Below are positions 46,268 through 57,270 of a stretch of 64,000 nucleotides of DNA, one piece after another. Both the position numbers and the translations under genes were made by a program. This DNA comes from Sophora flavescens. Its lineage: Eukaryota > Streptophyta > Magnoliopsida > Fabales > Fabaceae. Numbering within the stretch: position 1 is the first letter of the stretch; every line of letters starts with the position of its first letter. The DNA is taken from positions 50,679,667-50,743,666 of the forward strand of contig CM061067.1 in NCBI GenBank assembly GCA_030762895.1. Reading direction: 5' to 3'. Under the pieces are notes generated by a model. That model ran no database searches, had not been told where the DNA came from, and saw only the letters and a program-made list of their open reading frames with translations.

Positions 46268-47407
46268 ATGCCTTCGCAGAATACTGGTTGTTTGGTTGCA
46301 ATGACTGACAACGTAGCTGACAAGAGTGGAGATGTCAAAATGAAGAGCGTGATAGAGGCTCACCCAATGGAGGTTGACATGAGGGTGCCTGCTACTCAAA
46401 ATACGTCAAAGAAGTCCATACCCCAGGTCTATGTAGCAGAGAAAAAGAAGGCCTTAGAAATGTCGTCACCACCAACAAAATCCACAAGCAAATGGCCAGT
46501 TGGATTGGTAGACATAGAAAAGGTAGCTGAGCTTGAGAAGAAGTTTGAGGCGAGGATGCAAGATCATCAGTTGGCAACATTCAAACCTGAATGTGATTTG
46601 ACCAATAAGGAATTGTCTTTTGATGCTGTCATTGAAGCATTGAACGATCCAAAGGATGATATTAACATCAGCTGAGGCATGGACATGGATAGCCAAAATG
46701 AAGATCTAGCTGACATCATCGAGGCACTGGATAACTGTGGCGCAGGAATAGCTCGACCTTTGTCGGAAAGGTCAGGATCAGACGATGACAATGATTTGAA
46801 AAGGAATCATGGAAGAACTGTAGGAGGTGCGTTCTTAGACGAGGATCCAGAGAATGAAATCATCCAGGAACCAGGCATGAGGATGAATATAGGATTGATT
46901 TCCGTTATCCCAGTAGAGTATGAAGGATATCTTGAAGTGGATTTTCCCGACGATGAGGATATGGTCGACAATGACAGAAATCCAGATGATTTTTGGATGT
47001 ATGTCCAAGAGAACTTCGTCACCATGTTCGACAATATAGCCCAGTTAGAGAAGCCCAGTGATGAGCGAAGAAATCATTTAAGGCCATTGCATGTAAAAGC
47101 CATAATTGATGGGAGACCCACTAATAGAGTTCTGATTGATGGAGGAGCTGCTGTCAATTTGATGCCTGGGGAAATGTTTAAGAAGCTAGGAAAAGATCAG
47201 TCGGACTTAATTCCGACAGACATGGTCGTCACTGATTTCAGTGGCAAAACATCTCCATCAGATGGTGTTGTACTTCTCAATATCCAGATTGGCACTGTCG
47301 AGAGAATGACATTGTTCGTGATAATTCCAGCCAAATCAAGCTACAACTTATTACTTGACAGGGATTGGATTCATGCTGTGGGAGCAATTCCTTCGATAGT
47401 GCATTAG
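46268..47407 (+). pseudogene. pro: gag-pol linker and protease of element D
   Basis: An open frame resumes immediately after element E and runs to 46675, where a TGA breaks it, then from 46679 to 47407 in the same frame. The first part is charged and without a recognised fold. The protease covers about 47090-47400: VLIDGGAAVNLMPGEMFKKL (catalytic D in DGGA) and LLLDRDWIH. DGGA in place of D(S/T)GA is typical of Tat-lineage proteases. The phase across E's target site is kept, so this frame was once continuous with the end of gag. Confidence 0.8.
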
Positions 47408-47708
47408 AAAATAATCTTGTGGAATGAGCAAGATCAAGTGGAGATTGTCGAAGCGGACGATAGCGCGTGTTATGCCTAGCAGTCACACGTGGATTTCAAA
47501 GTATACTCGCCAAACGTCAGACCTGTGACTGCCAACGAAGGAGTTATTGACAAAGATGCGTTAGAAGCAAGCCTTCTCAGTCAGTTCGGCGTAAAGATAA
47601 AGGGAGGGGCCGACAAGTCTCGGTCTAGTTCCGACAATGAGCCTTGAAACACACCTAAGAAGATAGTCGGCCTATCTGGCCGACAGAGAAGTACACACTT
47701 CAGAGAGT

Positions 47709-49444
47709 GTGTTGGCAGATTGTATCATTGACGACGGTCCTTTGGGTTTTGAGAAAGGAGCCCAAGTTAAGCAAAACGTTGAAGTAGAAGATCCCCTGGA
47801 AGAAATAAATTTAGGAACGGAAGAAAAGAAAATGCCCATTTTTGTCAGTGCTTTTCTGCCAGAGGATTACAAACAAAAACTTGTCAAATTAATTATAGAG
47901 TATAAAGATTGCTATGCATGGGACTACGATGAAATGCCTAGTTTAAGAAGAGATCTTGTTGAACACCGGCTGCCACTTGGGGAGGATTGCAAGCCTGTCA
48001 AACAGGCAAGTAGAAGGTTTGCTCCAGAGGTAGTGCATAAAATCAAAGAGGAAGTGCAAAGACTGCTTAAAGCAAAGTTCATTCAAACAACCAGGTATGT
48101 CGATTGGCTTTCTAATGTAGTTCCTGTCATTAAAAAGAATGGCAAAATGAGGGTATGCATAGACTTTAGAAATTTAAATATGGCTACCCCCAAGGATGAG
48201 TATCCGATGCCAATAGCCGACATGCTTGTCGACTCAGCATTATGAAATTTTGAGTTGTATGGATGGCAATGCAGGTTATAATCAAATCTTTATAGCCGAA
48301 GAAGATGTGTCTCGCCTTCAAGTTTCCAGGAGCAATTGGGACATATGAATGGGTCTTCATGCCTTTCGGTTTAAAGAATGTAGGAGCCACCTATCAACGA
48401 GCAATGAACACGAATTTCCATGATGTGATTGGAAAGTTCATAGAAGTACATATTGATGACGTGGTTGTCAAATCCAAAAACAAAGATGACCACTTGGAGC
48501 ACCCGAAGCAAGGGTTTGAAAGGATGAGAAGACACAACCTCAAAATGAACCCAGAGAAGTGTAGCTTCGGAGTGTCAGCTGCCAAATTCTTAGGCTTCCT
48601 AGTTCACAAAAAAGGAATTGAGGTGGACAAAAATAAAGCCAAAGCGGTCATGGAAGCCTCAGCACCGACAGATAAAAAGGAACTACAATCCTCCCTAGGA
48701 AAGGTTAACTTTATAAGAAGGTTTATATCAAATCATCGGGAATAACAAGAGTATTTGCACCGCTGGTCAAGTTGAAAGCAGAGCAAAGCTTCATATGGGA
48801 GCCTTGCCACCAAGAGGCTTTTGACCAGATCAAGCAATACCTAGTCAATCCACCGGTCATGATTCCCGTAGTGCCTTGTCGACCGTTGAAGTTGTACATA
48901 TCAACGTCTGAAGACACTATAGGATGTCTATTGGCCTAGGATGATGATGATAATGTTGAAAGGGCCGTATATTATCTAAGCAGAGTCCTAAATGATGCTG
49001 AAAGAAGATATAGTGCAATAGAGAAGTTATGTCTAGCATTGTATTTTTCTTGTACAAAACTTAAATATTATATGATGCCATGTAATGTATTCGTTATTTC
49101 AAAACTGATGTTATAAAGTATATGTTGTCAAAACCAGTCCTTAATGGACGTATCAGTAAATGGACCATTGCTTTGTCAGAATATTTTTTACAATACGTAC
49201 CATCTAAAGTTGTCAAAGGACAGGTGGTAGCTGACTTCTTGGTAGACCATCCAGGATTGGACTTGCCAGAAATAAATGTTGTCAGTTTACAACCCTGGAA
49301 ACTCTACTTTGATGGATCAAGGCATCAAGGAGGTAGTGGAGTAGGAATCTTAATCGTGACTCCACAAGGAACTCCTACTAAGTTCATGTTTGAACTTAAG
49401 TATCCATTTTCCAACAATGAAGCTGAATATGAAGCTTTGATTGT
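47709..49444 (+). pseudogene. pol: RT, RNase H and second RNase H of element D (truncated)
   Basis: RT starts at 47709 in one frame (SAFLPEDYKQKLVKLI; MRVCIDFRNLNMATPKDEYP near 48155), with a TGA near 48242. A frameshift leads to 48305-48745, with FGLKNVGATYQRAMN and the catalytic motif VHIDDVVVKS. His replaces the usual Tyr/Phe of YxDD. A conventional RNase H region (48750-49110) is degraded. The archaeal-type RNase H begins at WKLYFDGSRHQGGSGVGILI (about 49299) and is cut at AEYEALI by the insertion of C at 49444. The ORF track past 49444 is chimeric. Confidence 0.8.
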
Positions 49445-49830
49445 TGATGGGTCTCGAATCGGCAAGTGAACGGGCTTCGTCGTCAAGTAATAAAAAGAGA
49501 TCGAACCACAAAGACCGTGATCTTAAATAACAATTAGTTATTAAATTGATATTTCACTGAACTCAAATAAGATTTGGTTTTTGAAATCGGAATCAAGTAA
49601 CAATCAAATTTAAAATTGCAATTAAACACAACCGGAAAGTAATTCAAATAGGGGTTTTTCAAATTCAAAAAGGATTCCCATGAATTGGAATACCACAAAA
49701 CTGTTTATGTTACTGAATCGACTACTCTCCTTGTTAATTACCAAAATTGCTTTGAAGGTGAATTTATCCTAAATTAGTTAATGCTCCCTCTCGGGTTACA
49801 AAAACTGTGCCCAATTAAATCAATCCCTAC
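49445..49830 (-). repeat. 3' LTR of element C, distal part
   Basis: In minus orientation this is the end of the LTR, finishing CGAGACCCATCA at 49445. It is collinear with 63855-64000. The LTR is broken at 49830/49831 by solo LTR F; the target CCTAC (49826-49830) recurs at 53787-53791. Confidence 0.88.
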
Positions 49831-52800
49831 TGTGACACCCTAACTAGGGTCATCACATGGTTACCCGTTTGCGGAAATAAAACTTAATTTACTGGTTGCT
49901 TTTGGAAAATAATGTTTTCTCAACGTTCATCTTTTCAAAATATGGTAATAAATTTTTTCTTCTTTTTAACCTCAAAACAACAACAACGAAATCAAACCAC
50001 ACTTAAATACATAATGTATATAAGTCATACAACTATATTGCCTCATATGTTTTCACACCTAGATCATTACCAGTTTAATCTATTCTCAACACATAATATA
50101 ACAAAATAGGACCTAAGCTGGTCGTAACTAACAGACTCTACAACCGATAGAAGCAGCAACAGCATGCCCCGAACTAGACAGCCTTCTTCTTCTTGTAGAG
50201 ATCATACACCTTGTGCTACTCTGATATGTTTGTAAGGGTGAGACGCCAATATATGGATTTAACACAACAACTAAATGCTCGGCACAAAAGAAGACACATA
50301 CAGATATACATGTTTATAACAACATAAGCAATCCATATTTTAGCATACAGTTTATCAATGGGTTCCATACCCCAAACATCAACGTTGGAAAACTATGCAT
50401 GAACACTTCAATACATCATCTAAACATTCACACTTAATCTCACGAGATATCCCAACCAGAAATGAGTTGATCACACTCCAGGAACACAGCCAGAATACAA
50501 GCCCACATCCAGAATACAGGCCCATAGCCAGAATACAGGCCCACAGCCAGAATGCAGGCACACAGCTAGAACACCAGGCACGTCTGCCAAATGCATGCAA
50601 AAAAAATACTTTGTTCTTGACACTTTTATTTATGTTCGATCTTTCCTTGCCGAAGCTCAAAATGGCTTACGACTCACAGTTTTAACATCTTTAAAACTTT
50701 CATTAAAACACAGGACCTCACAGTCCGAGTGCTCAATCATGACACCTCTCGATCGATGCACCAGTCATAGGTTCGTGGTACTAGAAAACATCTTAAATGT
50801 TTAAATACGGTATACACCACGTATACAGTACAGGACCCCAAAGTCCAAATGACCCCAAGTCCATAACAACACAGAACCTTAGTACCCCGACGTCTCGGTT
50901 ACTAAGTTCAACACCACTGTCAACACGGTTGAATTAATTTTGTTTCAGAAAATCTTTTCACATGAAAAATTCTTCAATAAAATCTTTAAATACTAAAACT
51001 TAGTTTTCACAAGGTGAGTGACTTGAGATTTTAAACTTACTTAAAATACGGATTTCCATTTTAAGATACTTGCCGTCGACACTTTTCCAATTTGCCGTCA
51101 ATTATCACTTTTAAAGCTTTTTAAGCCAAAACTTAGCTTTTTCCACTTAAATAATTTTCTAAAATCATAATTAACTTATTTTCAACAATTAATTTCATAA
51201 AATAACTTTTTATAATATTGCGGAATTTCTTACGTGAAAATTAGCAGTGCAAAAATATTTTCACGGTTTCGCTCTCATAGTGACTCATAATTCATTTTTT
51301 TATTATAAATCATTAAAATAATAATATTTCTCAAAACTCATTATTTTTCCAAAATAATATTTTCCACCATTATTATATTCCAATATTTCCCATAAAACAT
51401 TGAATATAATTTTTCACAGCTTATTAAAGCTTTTATCTGATTAATCGGTTGTGCACTGACCACTGTCAGGCTTCTCAAACAACACTCACAAACAATATTC
51501 AACGACAATTATCAGAATTATATCACCAGGCAGATCATGCATCATAGCAATATAATATACAACTGCAGATAATTAATTAAATTGAAAGCAGATCAATCAC
51601 CGATACACAGATAAACAACACAGCATAAACAACATAAACAAATAACCACAACCACATATAAATCATATCAACCACACTACAAGCAAATAGTTATTGAGAA
51701 AATCCCTCAGGTAAGCTCCCCTTACCTCTCGAAGCTCCTCAGTGAAATTAAAAGAACTCTGCCGGTTGTCAGAAACCCTCGCACGCCGTAAAACAATTAA
51801 CCTTCAACAACACATCCACACAATAAATCAAAACAAGCAAAACAAACACCTAATCTTCTCTAATAGGTCACGGCCTCCTTAGGGTTTTGGGTAACTAAAA
51901 TTCCTAATCATGATTAAATCATGGATTAATGGTCCTAATCAACCAAGATCATGGATTAGTGACTATACAACTAAATTTTAAACTCAAAACTTCCTCACTC
52001 TCATATACCTAGATTCGGACTTGACATGATCATAGAGCAAGGGTTTTTAGTTTGAAAAACCAACTTGGATTTATTAAGAATACATACTAATGGCTTGATT
52101 ACCAAGATCATTTGTGAAAACTTTGAACAAAACTCATCAAATCTCATCCACCTAGGGTTCGGTCAACATAGAGATTTTTGGAGTAAAGATTTTCATTTTA
52201 ATAATCTATCATGGATTAGAGTGTGTAAACATACATGTCATATGAAATACATGATCATACATGACAACACATGAACAAAACCCTATCTAACCTAACTTCA
52301 TAGGTTCGGCCAAGGCTAGATTATTAGGAAGGAAATTTTTTATTACATCATGCTCTTGGATTTAGATAATATTCATGATTATAAGAACATAGGAAGTGGT
52401 TTCACATTTTTAGGATTTTTATAGAATTTGTTATGAATTTTCAAAATTCTAGATCTATAAACTTAAAAGTGATGAACAAATATGAAACAAACTTTGAATC
52501 AAGAAACTCATTAAAGGACATAGACATGATTAAGGAATAAGAATAGGATTCACCTCTTGAAGATCAAAGACAAGGGAAATACAAGAACATGCTTCACAAA
52601 GTGATGCTAAAAGACTTATAAACTTAAGAGTTTTTTAGAACAAAAGGCAATAGGAACCAAATGAAATGTGAGGGAGGGTATTTATAGGGGTTGGTTGCGC
52701 CACTTTAGAAGAATCTAGTAGGAATGAGTTGGCTTGTTCAAAGGATTAAAGTGCAAATAATTCCTAGGGACCATTTTGCAAAGATTCCAAAAATATAAGG

Positions 52801-53786
52801 ACTATTTTGAAAATTACACATAAATTGAAATGATGACCATGTGCCACATTAAATGTGGTCTCATATTGACTTATCTTGGCTGATTTTTCATGAGATATTT
52901 TGAGAAGAACCTAGAATGTTGGAGAAAACTTGAGAACTTAGTAGAATGGTGTGGAACTTTGGAGAAAAATGTAGAACAATGTGGAAAGTTCTAGAATAAT
53001 CTTGGCTCATCCAAGATGAGGGCATCCCCTACTCCTCCTTGGGCTTGCGCATGGACCTTAAAAATTTGGGCTTGGATTTAATTATGTGGGGCCCACTAGA
53101 ATGCTTAAGGCTTAACATGACATAGGAAACTTATATGATTTCAAATGGGCTTCATGGAATTAATCCATGGACAAGGAATTTGGGCTTCATGGCCACGGTC
53201 CACTAATAGATTGGGAATCAAGATTCTGGCCCAATTCACTTAGAAAAACATAGAGGCTAACTTAGGGATCAAAGTGTAATTAATAGAAAGTTCAGGGACT
53301 TAAGCGTAAAATTCATAAATTGTCACTTTAGCCTTGTAGAATCCTCTAGACTCAAAAGTGTGATTCATCCCCATGAATCATCTCAAAATCCTAAGATAAT
53401 CTCTTTATCTGCTCTTGGAAACTCCGAAATCCATTATGCCGCTCACCCGATTACGTATTTCGTCCGTAAAACGTAAATTATTTTATTTTTTTCTGAAATA
53501 ATTCTAAAAACGCAGAATTGTAGGAAATAAAATAAAAACCTTAAGTCTTTCGTTAATGAATTAAAATTAGGTATTTTGAGCAGTATTATAATACTGTCAA
53601 TGGAATTCGCGGGCCGGGTTCCGCCTGACTTTCCAACCTAAATTTTAATCGTAGCTTCCTACATTCAAGTAGGATTGAGTGGTAAACTCCGTTTATTTAA
53701 AATAATTTTCTAACACTCATTTAAATATATACACCTAATCGTCCGCATTTCGATTATTTTGAAATAGTGAAAATCGGGGTGTTACA
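49831..53786 (-). mobile_element. Element F: solo LTR (Tekay/Del-like), minus orientation
   Basis: In minus orientation it starts TGTAACACCCCGAT at 53786 and ends AGGGTGTCACA at 49831. It is flanked by the perfect duplication CCTAC, is 3956 bp long, and has no PBS, PPT or coding region. The empty site is preserved in element B's LTR (CCCCTACTCTCGTGG near 18267 and 23364), which confirms the insertion. It is the inverted relative of G. The ORFs inside (49912, 50379, 50595, 52065) lack any family signal. Confidence 0.92.
50505..50580. repeat. Short tandem repeat inside element F
   Basis: About four to five copies of a 19-20 bp unit, CCAGAATACAGGCCCATAG and variants. The collinear part of G (about 17100-17150) has no such array. 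Confidence 0.85.
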
Positions 53787-53791
53787 CCTAC

Positions 53792-54697
53792 TCTCGTGGT
53801 AATTGAATTTAAATCGAACCCTTTAAGTTTTGTGACAATTTGTGAACCCTTGAAGGACCACTTCTAACTCTCGTGATTTAAGTCCTAAGTTCGATTCCTA
53901 TAGATCCGATACCTAAGTTCACCGCTAAGTTCGTCCTTAGTGTATCTACGACACGCAAACAAGTGGCCACCGAATTTACGAGTAATTAAAACAATAGGGA
54001 TCAAATCGAAGAAAAAATTGAAATTACCAAGAAAATAAAAATCAATTCACCACCATAAACGAATCTTGGGCATAGCCCCAATCCTTAGAAACAAGACTAC
54101 TACTCAAGAATTGCCATGATTGTTGCAAGCTTGATTAAAAATAACATCAAAAGAAAATCCTAGAGGAGAGAAGAGATTCAGAAGAAGAAGAAGAAGAATC
54201 CTAATTTTGCCTAAGGTTCGCAGTCCCAAAAGTGCCCAGTTTCGAGCCCTAGAGGGCTATTTATAATATGGGGTAACTTGAATCCCAAGCCAATACAAAA
54301 GCCAGATCAAATCAGTTGTTGAAGATCCATAGATTGCGCGTCACGGCCGTGACCACCATCACGGCCTGGCCGTGATCAGCTCTGACTTTTCCATTCTGCC
54401 TTTTCAGCTCCACTTGATCATGGCCGTGATGGCCATCACGGCTAGGCCGTGATGGCCATCACGGCTAGGCCGTGATCAGCTCTGTTTGCCTCGTTTTCTT
54501 GCCTTCCAAGCTCCATCTTCATGCCAGCTTCAACACAACTGATCCTGAGCAATTTATCTTCGATTCCTGCACACAAGCACCACAAAACCACCTTACCCGT
54601 TCCAAGGTTAAAACTAACAAATAAATAAAATACTCCTAAACTATACGAACATGCATGCAAAATGTCATGGAAATATGAGGTGAAATCACACTCATCA
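53792..54697 (-). repeat. 3' LTR of element C, proximal part
   Basis: In minus orientation it starts TGATGAGTGTGATTTCACC at 54697, next to the PPT. It carries three palindromic CACGGC...GGCCGTGA units at 54338-54480 and a TATAAATA box at about 54259-54266. The full C LTR, without F and one TSD copy, is about 1.29 kb. Confidence 0.88.
54259..54266 (-). promoter_or_regulatory. TATA box in the C LTR
   Basis: Minus strand TATAAATA followed by GCCCTCTAGGG. The position in the LTR fits a U3 promoter. Transcription of C would run toward lower coordinates from the other LTR copy. Confidence 0.5.
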
Positions 54698-56106
54698 AAC
54701 TACCCCAAGCTTAAGATTTTGCTTGTCCTCAAGCAATAACTAAGGCCAGAAAAGATAATCAATCAAAGCATGGGCAGTGAATCTAGAACCCGAGTAATAA
54801 ATCCAAGTAACAGGCATATTCAATAATAAACCAAGAGACAATCGACTTTAAGTCCAATTAGAGGCTTAGGTTCCCCAGACTCACATCTCTCACTAATTCG
54901 GGCACTCTTCTCACCTCACTCATATGTTTGAGGGTATATGACAATTCGCTCAATTTCCTCAAGGAAGGTACCCTACCATAAGCTTGATTATTAACCAAAT
55001 CTCTACTTTATTAATGAAAACACATAAGAATCAAGAGGTCTTTATTTTGGTTGTAATGGGGCCATGGGATTAATTGTTAGGTGGGGAAATCAAGAAAAGG
55101 AAAATTCAAGAAGGCTAAACAAAATATCAAACAATGCAAAGCATGACACCTTCTAAAATTCCTTTTTGGGCTTTAGTTCAGTTTGCCACCTTTCTTTCTT
55201 TTTTTCCTTTTTACCTTTTTATTTCTCACTTTCTTTTTCTCATCCCCTTCTCCATTTTTTATTTTTATTTTTATTTTTATTTATTTATTTGGAGAAGGGG
55301 AGATTTTCAACTTAAGAGAAATTTCTCTAACTTTTTATCCCACAATTTATTCTTCAAACTACCTTTTTGCCCTTTTGCAATACTTTAAAAGGTGCCATAC
55401 CAAGCATCGTTCATTAAAATAGATCAAGGTACCAAGAAAAGTATTTTATTCTTTTAGGCTCAAAATTGGGTAACTAAGGGGTAGCATTTAATCAGTCAAA
55501 GCTCAGAAGGCCAGAAAAATACCTAGTGCCTTAATCATTTTCAAATATGTTTTCAAAAAATTTTAAGTTTCAAAACGGTTTCAAGTCAAGTTCTAGAAGA
55601 CACAATCAAAGAGGAATAAAACACTCAATCACAAGGAATGGGGTAGATTTAGTGAGTACCCCTTTTAGGCTCAAAATCTCACATTTAGTAGTTTAAAAAT
55701 CAATGAGAAACCCAAATCTAAGGAACCACATGCTAATTATTAACTATCAAAAGATCATCTCAAGCATTTTTATTTTTAGCCTATCACAAGAATATAAAAA
55801 TTGGGTTCAAAAATTCAGTCTCAATTCATTTGGCACAAAGTTTTTCTCAATTCGAGGCATACTCTAAGCCAGGGGCAATCTAATCATGTGATATATGCAA
55901 AACTAACCCTAGATGAATGCAACATGGAAGAATGCAAAAATAATACCCCTACCCCAAGCTTAAAAACTTACATTATCCCCAATGTAAATAATTAAGTCGT
56001 AGGGAGGATAAAGAAATACAAAAACAAAAACAACTCACTGAGGTGGTGGGTGCTGGCTCAGATGCCAGTCATAGAGCTGCTGGATCATGGCTCTCTGCTC
56101 ACGCTA
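54698..56106 (-). other. 3' noncoding region and PPT of element C
   Basis: No gene. The PPT AAGCTTGGGGTAG lies in minus orientation beside the LTR (about 54700-54715). A T-rich (minus: A-rich) tract lies at 55185-55290. GGCCCCATTACAACC lies in minus orientation at 55049-55063. The region is closely collinear with element B 18748-20110. Confidence 0.8.
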
Positions 56107-57270
56107 CTACTCCATGATGCGCTCCTGGTTCGCTAGGATAGTGTCAAAGGTGGACGAGAACCGCGTATAGGGATCATCGGACGACGTCCCTGCAGAGGAA
56201 GAAGATGGGTGCCCAGAAGGCCTAGCCTGTGGTGGCGGGCGCAACGGCCTTTGTATCCTAATAGGTTGAGGCTCCTCTCCCACCGGCACTTTCCAATTAG
56301 CCGGATTTGTTACATCCAAAAGTGCGGGTTTAGGGAGAGGAATTGGGTGCCTGCGCCTTGGGTGTTTCAGGCAGTACATACCATCCTCCTGGATGATCAT
56401 CCCCATGGCCTCACAAGCCTGCAGGGTGATAAGTGTTCGTCCTGGGGCGGCCTCAAAACCATCCAGATCAAAGTTAAAGTGATGGCATATTGTGGTGATC
56501 AAGCCACCAATGACAATACTGCCACTCGAACTCTTGGCGACCTTTAAGAGGTGCCTAGCCAAAAATGACCCTGTGTCCACGTTGCTCTCAGGGTGGAGCA
56601 TGGCCCATAGTATAGAGGCCTCGTCCTGGCGGATGGATCCGTCACACTCTCCACGGCCAAACAGGGTGTTGGCTATGACCCTATGCATATATCTTATACT
56701 TGGGTTAGCAAAGGCTGTGGACTTGGATGTCCGAGGGTCAAAACTCCTGCCTTCATAGTCAATTATTGACCAGAAACTATGTGCACTAAACCCTAAGGAG
56801 TATCTTCTGTCACCCCCTACTGGTAAACCAAAAATCTCATTAAACTCAGCTAGGGTTAGTACAAAGTCCTGGTTGAAGAGCCGGAATGTAATCCGTCCCT
56901 CTTGGAAATGCGGCCCTTGGATAATTTCTGCATTCAGAGAGATTAAGAACTCCAAAGTAGGGCCAGCAAATGCAGGGTATCTAGTGCGAGCAAACTCGCT
57001 CCACCCTATGTTTTCTAACATCCAATTGATGTCAACAGTCAAGCCTAGGGTGTCTATACATGCATCATCAAGATATTTCATTTGGACTATCTTCCTATTT
57101 TTCAAAGCATTGAATCTATCTTATTGAGCATTATCCTTGAAAACAATCGCATACCCATGTTCATCAGTCTCAGAGTTAGAGGAGTCAGAGTCAGAGTAGT
57201 TACCTGGGTTCCTGCTTCCTCTGGTGCGAGGGCGTGAGGCTTCAGTTGCCCTTTGTCGTTTGCTTACCAT
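56107..57270 (-). pseudogene. Third ORF of element C (Athila-type, after integrase)
   Basis: An ATG at 57268-57270 opens a Ser/Asp/Arg-rich N-terminus. One TAA at codon 50 (57121-57123) interrupts it, and the frame is then open for 332 codons to 56107. The body (FLISLNAEIIQGPHFQEGRI, then FNQDFVLTLAEFNEIFGLPV, then WAMLHPESNVDTGSFLARHL) resembles the ATHILA ORF family found downstream of integrase, sometimes called envelope-like. I see no signal peptide or convincing membrane segment, so an envelope role is not supported here. The tail is Pro/Ser-rich. Only one break in nearly 390 codons contrasts with the heavily broken pol. Confidence 0.7.

Larger units (their letters stand above)
36310..49444 (+). 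mobile_element. Element D: Tat-lineage Ty3/gypsy retrotransposon, interrupted twice
   Basis: A 5' LTR (36310-37372), PBS, gag and a DGGA-type protease precede RT, RNase H and a second, archaeal-type RNase H. That double RNase H arrangement marks the Tat clade (Ogre, Retand and relatives). Element E (TSD AGGTG) separates gag from protease. Element C cuts the second RNase H at 49444. The integrase and 3' LTR should resume outside the window. Stops and frameshifts show it is dead. Confidence 0.85.

Noticed and set aside
49122..49469. 115-codon ORF running past 49444
   Set aside because: Chimeric: RNase H sequence of element D up to 49444, then LTR of element C. Only the first part is annotated.
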